The notes: generated by a model from the sequence alone, not told the origin. A stretch of 64,000 nucleotides of DNA from Eumeta japonica (GCA_005406025.1 BGZK01001335.1:104936-168935), one strand, 5' to 3'. Positions 10,421 through 23,900 are shown, counted from the stretch's first letter. A program made the numbers and translations.

Positions 10421-12305
10421 AGCCCTTATAAACTCTATGCAGACCCATTTTAAACGTGTCGCTACTTGCGTTTAGCCAGTTTTTTTTTTTGAAAATAGAT
10501 AATTGAATAATTTTCCAATTTTCACGAGCATTCTAAAGAGCCAAATCTTTAAATTAGAAATGCCAGGAGAATTTTCGAAACGAAATTCCTTAACGCGGAT
10601 TGCGATAACAAAGTATTATGTTAGGTGTTAGAAATCGTCACGTAAGGAGAAGGCGTTATGCCATCTCCATTAGACTATCAGCGACTCTCTCTGTCTCTCT
10701 CACGAACACACACACTTTCTATCTATCTCTATTTTTGTCTAATAGACGCTAGTTAATTAAGCAAGTGTGGTGGCAGCCACTTGCGGTGCGAAGCTAATTT
10801 TATTTTCCAACATTGCTGTAAAAATATGTATCTATTATCACATTACATACATTCGCATTGAATAATAATCTCGTGGAGGCAATGTTTATGATTAGTTTTC
10901 GATTTTTATTCGGTTCTTAAGATGAAGTTTTCAATTTTAAGTTTTTAATAAATTCATTTCATACATATAAAAGTAACATTTATTTTAACGATTTCAAAAA
11001 CTACATAATTATGCACCTTGACGAACTTAACAAAGTTTATAAGAAAAAATAAACCATGGCGTCGTTTAGTGCTTTATTTAGTCTTTTTTTTTTAATAATT
11101 TATAATTAAATATTTTAAATGTATTATATTCAATTTTCAAGTAAATTAATATCTTTCTTAGGATATTATTTTGTACTTCTCGCTTAATTACTTTAAAAAA
11201 AAAATTAATTTACTTAAAAGTTTCTGTTTTTTGATATAAAATAATATGTGTAAACCGAAAGGAACTTTGTTTCAAAGGAGTGTCCCACGAGACCTCTAGT
11301 TTTCTAATTTTTCCCGGTTTTGTTATTAATACACGTAATGAAATTATATATTGAAAAAAAATCTATAGCATTACTAAATGTTATTTCAAATTAGGTAGAT
11401 TTTGAATTGTATTAAAAGTAGCCATTTCCAATATATAGATCTCATATCAAACCGAAGCCTGATTTAGTTTTACACTCTCAATCCAAATTGAGTTTTCAAT
11501 CCCTATCTCGGTTCTGTAGCTCATTGTAAAACTATATTTTTTTTCATTCATTGTAAACATTTCCAATTTCTCTCTAGGGATTTTTCAGAATTTTTGGGGA
11601 TTTCAGAACGAAAAATATTAGACTTGATATAGCAGGTTCCGCGAAAAACTAAAGTACAAAATTTTATGGAAATCGGACATGACAATGGAACAAACGCTCA
11701 CAAAAATATACATTCGTAAGTAATGTCTTAGGAATCTTATAAACAAATGTTATTTCTGGATATTTAAATGAACAAATGAAGTAGCTTTGCTTTGCTTTTG
11801 TATCTATTGTAACCGAATATTCTATTTAAAATTGAATACTTGAAAAAGAAAACAAATTCCGAAATAAATAGCTTCACCTACATAAGCGCATGGAAGAAAG
11901 GAAACTTCCATGCTAATTATTATAATTGCTAGTAATGCATTTATTATATAATTATTTTATTGATTTATTTATTCACTTTGATCATTGTCTTCAAAAGTTG
12001 TAATATTATCTTATATTATATAGTATTCAACGTTATATTTGTATTATTTTTAAATATAAAGTAATATACTAAGTCAATCATTGACTAAAAATTTCTTGAT
12101 TCGATAAAAGAACCCGCGTTAACAGCAGAAAAGTTTATGTTAATACTATAAAAAGTATACAAAAGCTAGGTGACACGTATTTTTTTGAAACTGACCACTT
12201 AAACACTGCAACTTAAACAAAACATATTGAAATTCAAAAACTGTAACTTTTGGCCACCCATATTTTATATACTGTACTCATCTATCTTTTGTTTTTAATA
12301 AACGG
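10421..12305. other. AT-rich non-coding stretch
   Basis: No gene. The part from 10670 to 10735 is a pyrimidine-rich run of ctct and ctat repeats. The segment near 11640-11700 (ttatggaaatcgga) has repeat-like wording but cannot be classified. Confidence 0.4.
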
Positions 12306-12309
12306 GTGG

Positions 12310-12640
12310 CAAACAGTAAACTCTTTAACGTCAACATGCATTTAACGAAAGAAAATTTCCAGGGATTAATTTTCTATGAGTCTCGTTACCACTTAAACCG
12401 ACAACAAAGTTAAAACATCGGTTTTTCGTGCTGAAGCTCCATCCTTTGTCACTGTTTATAACTGATGTAACTAGTTCGAACGTTGTCGCACTAATCTGAC
12501 TGACGATCTGCGTGAGGGACGTTCTTCTACGGCGACGACCGACGACGACATCAGGGCTGTGCGGCTCATGATAGAGACTGACAAAAGAGTGACCTACCAG
12601 CAGCTTCACAAAATGCACAAAATCTTTCATGAACGCAAAA
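12310..12640 (+). pseudogene. mariner transposase, N-terminal fragment
   Basis: The plus strand starts with the residues LTKENFQGLIFYESRYHL (about 12338-12390) and continues, after frameshifts, as LREGRSSTATTDDDIRAVRL (about 12507-12567) and IETDKRVTYQQLHK (about 12570-12612). These match the paired helix-turn-helix DNA-binding half of mariner transposases. After about 12640 the similarity stops, so no catalytic domain is present. The wording differs from the copies at 715 and 4627, so this is another mariner lineage. The minus-strand open frame across it is a shadow. Confidence 0.8.
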
Positions 12641-14765
12641 TATTTTACCGGACCGGGAACGGACCGAGACCGCAGCGATATCGGACCGTGAACGGCGTCA
12701 CAGTGTCGATCGAGCCTAAGCGTAAAACAGGCACATAAATATATTAACGTGAAAACGTCTTTTCGCTCGGTGAGTCCAGTGACAGTCGGTTAAAATTTCT
12801 TGTTGCACAAAATACCGTCAGATTTCAATCGCTAATTACCATCGGGCTTGTTAGCCTGGTGGTAATGCCGCATTGTTATGCGATAACAACGGTTTGATTA
12901 ACTACAGTTAACAATGAATAGAGCATGTCTGTACGTGGGTATGGTGCATCGTTTGTTTTGCCCCTACCGTCATCGGGAGAGTGTAAACGCCTGCGCGTGA
13001 TTGTTGTAAATTAGTGTTGTGTAAAATTATGAATTAGTGCAGCGTGCGAACGCGTTTAGCTAGGATGTTGATTCGGGTGTCATTTTAAAAAACTTCAAGA
13101 AAAACTACTAGTGAAATAATAAAAATATTCACCGTAATATTTGTTAACATCAATATTAAATTAAAAATAGACAAAAATCAAAGATGTCGTCGCGTCGATC
13201 ATTTCTTTTTTATTTTTTACCAGCAGCAACATTTACTCTTAATAGATGTTGATACAAAACATTCCCTAAGACAGTATGTTGGAATCTAAGCTAATGTCAA
13301 TTAGTGTTTCCAGTGTAAATCAATATCACGTACACTACAATGCTCACCGTCTTATCCGGGAATCTATCTACGTAAGGTTATAAAAATATGGCTCATAAAG
13401 CTAATTAAATCCGCTCCCCGGCGGCTGGGGGCTCTCGCGGTAGTTTTCGCTATAAATTACGTTTTCTTGAGTCGAGTCACGCGTCAAAAGCGACAGAGCG
13501 TCACGGTGACATATGGTGAAAAGTAATGACTCACCGTCGGGGTGACTATGCTTTGGGCAACATATATTTCGCAAAAAAATATTATCGTTATTATCAGCGT
13601 CGATCTTTAAAAGGATGCTCATGAGCACGGACATCTGCTACTACGTTGGGTGGATAAATTAACTATTATGACGAACATAACGACATAGGTCTCTCCTACC
13701 CATCATCATTAATCTAAATATTTTTAAATTTTGAATTTAGAACACGAAGACCTCTTTGGCGGGAAAAAGATTTCAGTCCTTTTATGTTCTCTATTTCGAA
13801 CAATCTCGAAACGACATAAGATGATAGAGGACTCATTTTTTTCATGTCAATTCATAAAATATATAATGATATCTACAGTTTAATTCGAAATCTGATACAC
13901 AGCCTTATTGGATATCATCTCCATTATTAGCTATACTTTTATTACTTTGAAATCGTTGTTACGCTAGGAGCACGTGCGAATTAAGCACTGATTTGATAAC
14001 TGTACAATAATTAATGAGTAGTCAATTGGGAACACCAGAATGTGATTACATGTACAAATGCAAATTGATATTCAATTTACTGAAACAATGAATGACTTTA
14101 AGTCAAAAAATGTTCAAATTTTAATTTTAAATACAGACAAAGTAATACTAATAAAGAAAAATATTGAGTAAACGCAATAAACATAGTACTGAATCCTTCA
14201 TTTATCCTTATTTCTTATTAAAAAATTCTGAGAAATTGACAGAGACATGGCTATACAAAAGAAAAATTCAAATGAAGTTTAAAAAAAACAACGGTAAGTT
14301 TTGTGTTGACTACTTTATTAAAATCAATATTACTTCTAAATAATTCATTTTTATACTTGCTTATATTGCTTAATTTTATACCTGCTTACAACTATTACTA
14401 ACACCTTTAAAAAACAGAGTTCTTAAATATTAAAAAAATTGATAAACATCAGTATATACTCTAACTGCTACCGTTTAATTTCTAGCAATATTCCAGTTTT
14501 TATAGTGGGTAATATCATATTTTAAACCAAATATCTAGGAAATATTAAAATTTTCTTAGCATTTTTTAGATATTTCAGTTGACTTTATTAACAAGTAAAA
14601 TATAAGCAATGATATTTTACCCAGCTTCGCTCATTTTTTCATGTCTTTAAGTTAATGAATAAAACAAAATAACAATAGCTTTTATTTCTAGGTAGCAGTT
14701 CAACTTATGTCATAATAAAAATAATACATATTTCATATACATAATATTACACTTTTACAGACTTA
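12641..14765. other. non-coding stretch with a GC-rich patch
   Basis: No gene is recognised. The patch at 13408-13560 is GC-rich and contains inverted tgactc/gagtca-like motifs and gtcacggtgac. The region 12940-13070 has a balanced composition like that of an untranslated exon, but nothing confirms transcription. The rest is AT-rich. Confidence 0.35.
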
Positions 14766-14769
14766 GTCG

Positions 14770-15175
14770 TTACCGATATGAATAGTAGGTAGTCACCTCT
14801 GCGGCGTAGGCCTCCCATAAACCTTTCCACATTTTTCTTTCTTGTGGGACCTGCATGTAATTCGATCCATATCTTACACTGAAAGCGTCTCTCTATCTTT
14901 TTCTTGGTCTAGCTTATTTTCTTTTCCTTTCTCTTGGCACTCTTCTGTTAAGCGCCTTGTCCATCTGTCATAATCTACAAACAAGTCCGGCTCGATGTAA
15001 CTTCAGCAATCTAATTCACTTCCGTACATCTACTATTTTTATATTGTTTCTTATGTGTAATCGCTAACTCTATCAGACAGTTGCAACCTGAGAATGTCTC
15101 TTTTCATTTAACGTTGACAGATGTATATTCCAACCTTGTCTTCTTATCTCAATTACCGCTTGATTTTTAATTAAT
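14770..15175 (-). pseudogene. LINE reverse-transcriptase ORF, C-terminal end
   Basis: On the minus strand the terminal part of a non-LTR retrotransposon polyprotein is readable across frames. A segment like RLLKLHRAGLVCRL (about 14975-15020) is followed by QMDKALNRRVPRERKRK, then YGSNYMQVPQERKMWKGLWE and AYAAEVT (14785-14870), with a stop at about 14770. The order 'K-W-A-G-H', then 'G-R-P', then 'W-x-x-L-x-E-A-Y-x-x-W-T' is typical of the C-terminal tail of insect LINE ORF2. The RT catalytic motifs themselves are not in the recognised segment. Several frameshifts make it inactive. The clade is not assigned. Confidence 0.7.
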
Positions 15176-15179
15176 AGCC

Positions 15180-15750
15180 ACCTGGTAATAATATTTATTT
15201 TAGGATTTGCTTCCCACTTCTAAACAACTTTTGCTTCATATTCGCTCCATTTGAAAAAGTGTAGCAAAATTCTTCGAGAATCACCTGATACCTATAGACT
15301 TCGAAATTAACAACATCAGTCACACACTATACGCTCTGATGCTGTGGAGGTGCTGTGACAACGACATCATTTCTCATCCCTTTGTGTACCATTTGTTTGC
15401 GAATTATTTAAATAATAATAGTAATATTAACTCACGCTTATTTCCCCTAAGGGTAGACAGAGACTATAGATTTCCACTTGGTACGATCTTTGCATATCTC
15501 TCTTGCCTCACTGACATCCATCAATCTTTTTATGCAAGTTGCTCGGTTTCGGGTGCTTAAAATTTGGCTTTTTTTAATATGCCACCAGTATGGTCTGCTT
15601 AAAATTTTCTAGGGCGACCATTGCTGACCTTTCCATCACTCACATTCGCTCTATAGATTTGTTTTGTAGAATCTACTTTCATTCATCCTTTTCAGATGGA
15701 CAAACCATCGCAACATACCTCTTTCTACTCTAGTTGTATATTTCGGTAGC
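15180..15750. repeat. unclassified interspersed repeat
   Basis: The stretch 15430-15740 carries the phrases ttcccctaagggtagacag, tttccacttggtacgatc, tttgcatatctctcttgcc and cagatggacaaaccatcg. I recognise these as a moderately repeated lepidopteran sequence, possibly the 3' part of a LINE, but cannot classify it. The open frame at 15339-15560 is a by-product. Confidence 0.45.
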
Positions 15751-17715
15751 CTGTTTACAAATGATGATAAACATGACAGAGATATCAAAAGGAGACTTAA
15801 TGTACGAAATAAAGTGAATGGGGCCTTGCTCGCTATTATGAATAGTAAAAGTGTGTCACAACAAGCGTGCTTGGCTATACAAATTATTTTATTGCTGTAA
15901 ATATTGACTATGGCTCAGTAGTAAGGTACTACTGAATCTCAGTTTTGTAGTTTTGTGGAGTCCTTTCTATGAACGCAGCATTATGCTCCTCAATTCAAGA
16001 TTTTTTCTTTAGTTCTTAATATTTTCGTGATTTGGTCGCAAAAATAATGATCATCTCTTGATTCATAATACCCACGAATAGAATAATTTATATATATAAC
16101 TACCGAAACTATGTAAACTTCGTATAAATATGCCACGCATTATTAAAGCAAACATCACCCAACTCACTTTTCTATCCAGACTGTCCACTATCTTACCATT
16201 AGATCGTCACCCCATCGCTTACAACCGCGAAATCTACCGGAACAATCGCCGCGCAGGCGGGTACACATTGAGAGAGAAAAATGATTATTTATCTTTATCT
16301 AGCTGTAATAAATCAAGTTCTGCACGTCACTCGGTACGCGTCGCCGCGCCCCTGCCGTCGTCGGCCTTCAATGTAACTCGTATTATGGCTAATACTCGTG
16401 TGCCAAGAAAACGTGTTCTGTGTGTAACATTACACTTTGACTTTTGTTCGACCTTCTACATGCTTTCACATTTTAGCCAATCCCAGGAAAATAAGTTATG
16501 AAAATTTTTAAGGTTTGATTATACAGTTTAAAATATAAAGACGGATATCATTAATTAATAAAAAAAAGATAGTAATAGCAAACAGGTCTAAAACTGGTTA
16601 GAATTATTATTACGTGTTCGCTTTATAACGATCCATTATAGCAAAGAATATAAGTCTCACCTATATATTTTTCCTTTTTGTGGTTCCTGTATACTGTTTA
16701 AATTTTATCAATAGCTTTGTAGTGTTTCTTTAATGATAAAACTAATTAAATAAATGTACACTAGGTAAATTTCTAAAGAGAATTAATTCATTTATTGCAC
16801 TCTTTATCAAGTATCCCCTATAGCCTGCCCACCCAAAACTGCACTTGGATTTCTACGTTAAGTCCCAGAAAAGGTTTTTCAAGTTGTCTCAAGTACAGTC
16901 ACCCTGGACTTACATATACATAAGATATAAATAAGCCAATTTCAGTACAACTTAATGCTCTCAACAACGTATGTAATGGGTACATAATTTATATCTTCGT
17001 CATTTGTTACGGTCACATGGCCGAGTACATTTTAAACTTATTACTCGCTTCGCTCGCCCGCCACATCCAAGCGAAAAGTAACCCTAATTCTTCGCCTTAC
17101 GACATTTATGTTAACTTGAATACTATAGACAATCTTTTCACAAAACTAATAACTTTTACTTATGCCATAAATGCTACTACTACTATTGAATGTAGTCACA
17201 TGGATCATAGCGTTTACGTATTGTAATGTGTAAGTACATTTGTGTCAATTTCTTTATGTCAATTCTATCTGGAATTCAGTATTCGAAAGTGAGATAGCTG
17301 TAAATTTGTAAGGTAATCGTACATTAAGGACTTTTACTAAAACGGGTTCTTTTGATTATTAAGAAATAAATTTGTGTACCTATTTCTGAACTTACTCATA
17401 GAATAATAAATCGTTCTAAATTTTAAAGGACTATTTATATTCATGTGCTGTTCGCACTTGAAAGCTTAATTTTATAAAAATTTAAAAAAATATTAATAAT
17501 AATATTTAGAAAAAAATATATATGTACATCGGAAATAAGAGGCAATCTCCTAATTAGCAAACTTACTAAAATGTTTCCCTCCATTAGGTTAAATAGCAAT
17601 ACCAAACTACTTATCTTGATTAACTTAGCTGTTGCGGAAGGAAAAGTCACTACTTATTTCATTCTTAGTTTCGCGTTGGATAAACTTTATGTGAATAAGA
17701 AATATAAAATACTAG
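15751..17715. other. non-coding stretch with a GC-rich patch
   Basis: The patch at about 16190-16390 is less AT-rich (tcgccgcgcccctgccgtcg) and lies in a 123-codon open frame (16130-16501) without recognisable domains. Its residue order has no family resemblance that I can see. The remainder is AT-rich and featureless. Confidence 0.35.
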
Positions 17716-17800
17716 TTTTTACCCGCGATCCCGCCCGCGTTGAAATAAATAAATGTATTCATTCGTTATCCTGATCCCGACCCCGTACTTGATTTCAATT
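17716..17800 (+). repeat. dispersed repeat fragment ('acccgcgatcccgcccgcg')
   Basis: The phrase tactagtttttacccgcgat followed by cccgcccgcgttgaaat matches the start of a very common lepidopteran repeat that I know by wording only. A second degraded piece is at 31275-31335. GATC-type words follow at 17770. Confidence 0.45.
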
Positions 17801-18310
17801 TGACACACAATACACACACACACAAACACCACTCAGAATTGAGTCTTACTGCTTTAAAATGTCGATATTTGATAAAAATTCTATTTTTGTAAATTGGAGT
17901 CAAAAAAGGAACTGCCCGAATTTTTTTAAATTTTTAACGTTCTTCAGGGGGAAATTCAAAAACGAGACATTCATAGGTGATCACTGGATATGCTAGTGGT
18001 TTTGTTACAATTTCTATAAAAAGTTAAGTTCATCTGTTATCAAATGAAGTACATTTTTTACAAAATCAGTAGGCATCCCAAATGAACCCTATTTCTCATA
18101 ATAAGCAGTACGTGATACAATGATAATATGATGACAACGCGAGATGACAATACGAACTCGCGTCTCATCCATCTACACGTTGTCATTAGATCGGTCTTCT
18201 TCATTCAAACTTAAATTATTTCCATTAGTATTTTCAATTTTCCGTGTTTCCTATATAAAATTATTTTTATTGCTTTAAGTTATATTGTTTTTGCATCGGC
18301 TATCGGCATA
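17801..18310. other. non-coding stretch
   Basis: A short CA run at 17810-17826 is the only repeat seen. No gene. Confidence 0.4.
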
Positions 18311-18313
18311 TCG

Positions 18314-18364
18314 GTTATAAACAGACGATTATAATACCGTACATTATAATCGTCTGTTTATAAC
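18314..18364. repeat. perfect hairpin, 22-bp stem
   Basis: Positions 18314-18335 are the exact reverse complement of 18343-18364, with a 7-base loop. It is the longest mismatch-free short-loop hairpin in the window apart from the 54-bp palindrome. There is no sign of an element around it. Confidence 0.85.
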
Positions 18365-19200
18365 AGCAGAAATAGAATTGCTGGATCTGTTTCTCCTTCA
18401 AATAATTTCTCGTTTTGTATTTCGGTCCGTGCCTACGGTGTTTGATTAGGGACGATTAAAGCCGTTGTATTAATTAACTTAATTGAAATAGGCACTCTCC
18501 GAGATAAACTTAACAGTGCTCTTGTGGGAGATTTCGAGCGATTTTCATTTCGTAGGCTTTGTTTTGAGAGCAATAACGTAAAGCGAACTACATAGTGACA
18601 TTCGGTTCATTAATGACGAATAAAGGCCATTCGTTACATTTTTGTTGTATTAACCCAATGACGGTTTGCCGTTTTCAGAAGTTACATATTTAGCAACATC
18701 TACACACATCTAACAGCCCAAGTTTCTGTATAGAATACTCAATTGTTCTTTTGTGACTGTCAGTCTTTAGGCGAATAATAACGTATATGCAAAGAATATT
18801 GCCTCGCCATTGCGTTACGTAAGCAGTTAGCTAGTGAGACGAAGCAATCAAGAAATAATAAACCCGTTTGCGTCTCTATAATACGAGGGGCATGTTAAAA
18901 GCAATTAGACACTCTTTACGTAATAATTTGCTTCTGGCAAATTACAAACCATCGTAAATACTGGTTGTTTAATGATAAATTTTAAAATGTAACATATTTA
19001 TATTCAGATATTTTTATTCTTTTATTTTGATTTTTTTTTTTAAACTTGGTGGAGATTTGCTTGCAACAATAGAACTTAAACGATGTGGTTTTTGTGCTAA
19101 GATTTATTAATATTACAAAAAAGTCTGAAGCCACAAAAATGCTTTGAACTTTCGGTTACTATTTTTGGTGAGCTTGTTTTTTCACAAGCGACAGTTTTTA
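18365..19200. other. non-coding stretch
   Basis: No gene or repeat family is recognised. Confidence 0.4.
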
Positions 19201-19475
19201 ATTAGTTTGCTAAGTTTAAAAGAGAACGGAGAAGCTTTGAAGGTGAAGCGAGTACAGGTCGGCCGCTAACATCCGAAACTCAAGAAAATATTCAAGCAAA
19301 TGAAAAATTGATCCAAGAGAACCGAAGATTTACATGTACAGAGCTAGAGGAAGGACTGGGTATTAGATCAGCAGCGATGCAAACCACTATACACGATCAC
19401 CTTTATCTCCGTAGCGTGGTTCGCCATAGGTGCCGCTCAAACTGACCGATGAGAAGAGAGACTGCTGGGTAGATT
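19200..19475 (+). pseudogene. mariner transposase, N-terminal fragment (different lineage)
   Basis: The plus strand reads RSFEGEASTGRPLTSETQEN, IQANEKLIQENRRFTCTELE and then EGLGIRSAAMQTTIHDHLYL followed by RSVVRHRC, ending at a stop near 19443. This is the second helix-turn-helix and linker of a mariner transposase, closer in wording to the irritans/Hsmar-type group than to the copies at 715 and 4627. A possible continuation with many breaks runs on for about 100 bases, but no catalytic motif is recognised. Confidence 0.7.
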
Positions 19476-19950
19476 AGTGTACGTCATAGAGAAACTCAAC
19501 GGAGACGAGAAAAACATATGTACGATATATTGATCAATGTCGGAACATGGCTGAACAGAAACAAAACGACAATAGACCGTAGTTATAACAATAGTTTGTT
19601 TTTCAAAAGTCCCCAAAGTGTCATTCTAGAAGTAGGGACTGAACTGCTAGCGGATCTCGCCGACAATGTCTAGCGAAATGAGAATCGCGCAGTAGCGGCC
19701 CGCTGCTCACTACTCACGTGCCATTAGTTAGCGACGATGACGCGCCGCTTCACGAGCCGCCAACTGAGAAGATAATCCGTTCAGATTGCACGGATCACAG
19801 CACAATCACCTGGAGCTATGAAAGTTCACGTCGAACCGGAGGTGGTAGTTCCAGATTAAAAGGCCCAATTATTAGTTATAAAAAAATATAATAAGATTGC
19901 TGTTAAAACATTAAAGAAATAAATAGATTAGCCTAATCGCTATGGTAGAT
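19476..19950. other. non-coding stretch
   Basis: Balanced composition at 19620-19850; no coding or repeat signal that I can name. Confidence 0.35.
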
Positions 19951-19954
19951 CGCC

Positions 19955-20260
19955 AATCCATATGTTGGCAATTTGACTGCAGCATAGAAATGGCCGGCTC
20001 GACCGCTGAAATATCATACTTCCACATAATGCGGGCGTGACTCAGCAGCTTCCGCTGTTCCGTTTCGTCCAGTGAATAAGAGTTTAGGTGGCCCACTGCC
20101 CCCTCTTCCAATTGTATCAGCTCGATCCTCTTTCCCTTCCAATGGAAGGGAAAAGGATATCGAATAGTAGGGAATTCTCAAGAATCTGTCATCGCAATGG
20201 TGACTCTTCTGGAGTTGCAAGGGTCCATGGGCGGCGCTAACTATCTACTCTCTGGTGGCT
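19955..20260 (+). repeat. unclassified repeat family C, copy 1
   Basis: Shares an ordered set of phrases with 20620, 44155 and 54745: a ggccggctcgacc-like start, cagcagcttccgctgtt, then gtccagtgaataagag and a run of cc-rich phrases. In this copy the core lies at 20045-20090. The 66- and 68-codon minus-strand open frames inside are by-products. Probably the 3' part of a retroposon, but I see no coding domain. Confidence 0.7.
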
Positions 20261-20615
20261 CGCCTATCTCGTTTGCTTTTCGAATATATTACAAAAAAAT
20301 TTACTTGCTAACCAAATGCTTTTTTAGTGTTTCATGTCAAAACAATATCTAATAAAGAAATATACATTAAAACATTCTAGCGTCTGTGACTCGTCAGTAG
20401 TTGCTAAACGAAAAACGTTTCAAAATGTAAAATCGATGTTTAATTGACAAAAATCATCATAAATCCAATTATAATGCAATAAGATCAAGGAAATACAATG
20501 TTTTCCAGATTTCTTCACAATTTTCAAACTCTGAAGGGTTAACAATTCTTTTATGGGTGACTGCATTCCATTTTATAACAGAATTCTTAAGGAAATACTA
20601 GAATTAAACAATAAT
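20261..20615. other. AT-rich non-coding stretch
   Basis: Separates two same-orientation copies of repeat family C. Nothing else is recognised. Confidence 0.4.
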
Positions 20616-20619
20616 TGTG

Positions 20620-20815
20620 GTAGAGTAATGCTGTGCCAAGGGCCGGATCGACCCACGCAACACTACATTCTCACAGAATACAGGTATGAAGTAACAGTTT
20701 CTGCTGCTGTTTCATCCAGTGAGTAAAAGTTCCGATGGCGCATTCCCTCTCTATCACTCCGCAACCTCCCTTCGTCAGCCCACTCATCGTCGAGCGATAA
20801 GGAATAGCAATGACA
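20620..20815 (+). repeat. unclassified repeat family C, copy 2
   Basis: Carries the family's order: ggccggatcgaccc at about 20641, agaatacaggtatgaagtaa at about 20676, then tttcatccagtgagtaaaag and a cc-rich end. It lies in the same orientation as copy 1, about 0.65 kb away. Confidence 0.7.
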
Positions 20816-23160
20816 AAATTAAAAAATCATTACATTTTTACAGTTAATTTGATTAGTGGATTTTTATTCAGGTCATTACTCAAAATACTATTCAAAATCT
20901 TACTTCCGAACAATTAAGTCTACGATTATCAGTATTCCAATGAATGTTTATAGTACCTGAAATATCGAAAATTATATCTGACTCTACTTTGATGGCTTAA
21001 GATATTTAGTATCTTTAACCGAGACCTCTACTTCGATTCTGTTGTCCCGCGTTAGTCTCGTAATCTGTCCCTATCCCAAACATAATGATAATTCCATTTT
21101 CGGTTCCATTCCAGACACTGAGCAAATTCTGATTCTATTCTTGAGCCAGATCATTTTTTTATATCAATATTGACCTTCGCGATATATTAATTCTCTCGCA
21201 TGGAATGCTGTTCTTAATCTGTCGCTTTCTCAGTTACGTCATTCGCTTCTTAAATTACAGTTTAATTACGTTCTTCTTTACTAGTAATACACAGCATTTG
21301 CAAGTATTTAATGATCAAAATTTTTTTTCAATTCTTGTCACCAACTATTTCTATTAAGTACTCTCGCTACTACTGAAAAGTATAAAAATTTTAATGGGAT
21401 TTAACATACGATTTAACAAAGGTTAATTCTATTGACGACAAAAGGTGATTTAATGCAATAGAAACCAAAAAAACCTATAAAATGATTGAGTCATTCTTTT
21501 TTTGTTTAATTAGGTGTTTTAAATAATAAATTAGATTTAAAAAACTGTTTGAACTTTGGAAAAAGAACATGATATCGTAATGCTTTATTTGAGGATCAAC
21601 TCTGTAATATATTTACATAAGCACATGTACAAAGTTGGATTTTCTAAATTTTTAATTCATTTGTTTTAGTTATTCAGCACGACCATCAACAACATGATTC
21701 ATATAAAATAAAACAAAACACCCGCTAAAAAGATACTAGTTAGAAGTTTAATGAGAAACCAAATTTAAATATTTTTAAGAAACTCCTATATTGCACCATA
21801 TAAAGACATAGTGCTTCTCTAGAATACTTGATCTCGTAATTGTACCAAAGAATATATTGTAATTTAGACCCTTTCGATGGGAGCAAGAGATCTTTTAAAA
21901 TAATAATAATCCAATGCGCTATACGTAACCTTTAATGACTTATTATACAAAGTAACGAAATACTTTCTTCATATTTTCACTCAATATATCGTGTTCTTTC
22001 CGACTAAGCACCTTATTATCTTTGTATGTTAATTTTAATTTTTCGAGGTTAATTCCAAATATTATTTTTTACAATAATATTTTGAATTTGAAATGATATT
22101 AAAAGATTCAACATATACACTTCTTAATAAAATTCGGAACATTATTTATTAAATTAGTCGGAATGTATTTACATACACGTATATTACTTTCCAATAGTTT
22201 AAAAAATATTTCGTAATACTACCTACAAAAATGTTTAATGTTTTCTAGGCAAATTTGCTGCCAATGTTCATCCCTTTAGACAACAAATTGTCTAGTAATT
22301 AAAACTCGCGTTACTTCATTTGTTTTTCAGAGAACATTTACGCAATAACATCATCGTTATTTAAATAAAAAAACCTTTTTACGCAAATTTTATCACCCCT
22401 TTTTATATTTTATGGATGAAATTAAAAAAAAATCCCTTCTTAGCGGACCTTTTTAGGGTACTCAAGGAATATTTAAATTTCAAATCTCTAAATTCACCGG
22501 CTTAAGCTTTGCGTTGTTTGTCAGTCAGATAGGCAGGAAATCAGCCAGTTACGGTTGTATAGCTGTAGATTCAAACATTGTTAAACACATGACTCGTCGA
22601 ATAACTAGCCATGCGCTATCGAGATGAAGTTTTGCTGAGAGAATTCGAATTATAAGATATTTCTAAGCTGCATTCTTCCTGTCTGTTCACTATTGGATAC
22701 TGTGAGAGAATAACGTCACTTACACTAAATACGTATTTTTTCTTTCACATTTATAATCGCAACAAACTTATTCTTTAATAGTGTTCTTATTAATTATGAC
22801 ATTACACTGACTTATTAAAAATTTATGTACTAAATATATTGATTTTAAAAACAGATCTTTTTAATAAAAAAATAATTGACATTATAAAAAATAATTGACA
22901 TAATATTACAGCGGTCACTTAATGTCATTTATTTTATCCTTTTTGATTTACACAAACCTTTAATATTACAACAACATTCTATTATCGAGAAAAGGCCTGA
23001 ATCGATCGACTGAGTTCTCCCCATTAAATATTGTTTTTATATTCACAGATGGTTAATTTCTATAGCGCCCTCTGCTATGGTGTGTATCACCTCACGTCAC
23101 CAATCAGCCGCCAAAAGTTATCATTAAGGTGCGTCTTTTTAACCATAGGTGAGATAAAAC
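20816..23160. other. AT-rich non-coding stretch
   Basis: No gene. A weak repeat-like segment at 22440-22570 begins with tttttagggtactcaagg and ends near gtcagtcagataggcagg, resembling a common lepidopteran repeat. A local 18-base tandem doubling (aaaaaataattgacatta) lies at 22866-22905. Confidence 0.4.
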
Positions 23161-23164
23161 AATA

Positions 23165-23900
23165 TAACTTGTGAGAGCTCTACGCGGGGCGGTAGCTTCA
23201 AAAAGCGCGGCGCTGTCGTCGGCGGCCGGTGCCACATCAGATAAGCCTTTCTAGCATCCTCGACGTAGGAAATCGCTTCGTACCGTGACTGGCCGGTTTT
23301 TGATGGATGGTCGCCCGAGCCAAAGATGTGATATATTTATTTGAGAGCGAGAGCGAATTTCTATTTCGTATCTTTTTAAACGTGTTTGCTCTCGCCCGAA
23401 ACCCACTTATGTCAGCCTTATAGTTTTCAGAGAAAATCCCAGCGCGGTCGGGGCCGAAACTAGAGAAATGCCCGCCTTAATGGGTATAAAGCGGGGTGTA
23501 TTATTTTGAGGTGGGCCGGCCGCCGCGCGGGGGAGGGGGCCGGTCATTAAATTACTTACGCATTACGCAGACCGCACACGAGTCGCTTTTCAAAACTGAA
23601 TCACGACCAGCGTCCGGGGATTGCGGGGGAAATGGGGTAACTCGATAAGGGTTTTCCCACGTCGGCCATTTGTCCTCTTTCCGCTATCTGGAAAATGAGA
23701 TAGTGGCGACCGTCAACGCACGAATTTCCCGGCTCGCCCCAAAAACAGATAAACATTTACAAACTTGTGTATCAGGTAGTAACTGGATGAGGTGCGGCCG
23801 TATTGCCAAGTTTTGCGGCCGTCGGCCGGGGGCGCCACGCCTGCGTTATGATAAAATATGCCCTTTTGACGGGGAAATATTTATGGTTTTGCCTCGTTAA
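23165..23900. promoter_or_regulatory. cluster of GC islands
   Basis: Three GC-rich blocks lie close together: 23180-23260, 23440-23560 (with ggccggccgccgcgcggggg near 23513) and 23640-23840. An open frame at 23670-23900 has no recognised domain and is explained by high GC, which makes stops rare. I see no splice pattern or start context. Islands like this in an AT-rich desert can mark enhancers or promoters; that is inference only. Confidence 0.35.

Noticed and set aside
10670..10735. Pyrimidine-rich run as a splice acceptor tract
   Set aside because: No exon-like sequence follows; it reads as a degenerate ct/ctat microsatellite.
12740..12790. Possible first exon ending in a donor (ctcggtgagtcc)
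   Set aside because: Single splice-like word with no matching acceptor, start codon or open frame; expected by chance several times per 10 kb.
18314..18364. 22-bp hairpin as a microRNA precursor
   Set aside because: The loop is only 7 bases and the stem is perfect and short; insect precursors are usually longer with bulges. I also recognise no known mature microRNA in it.
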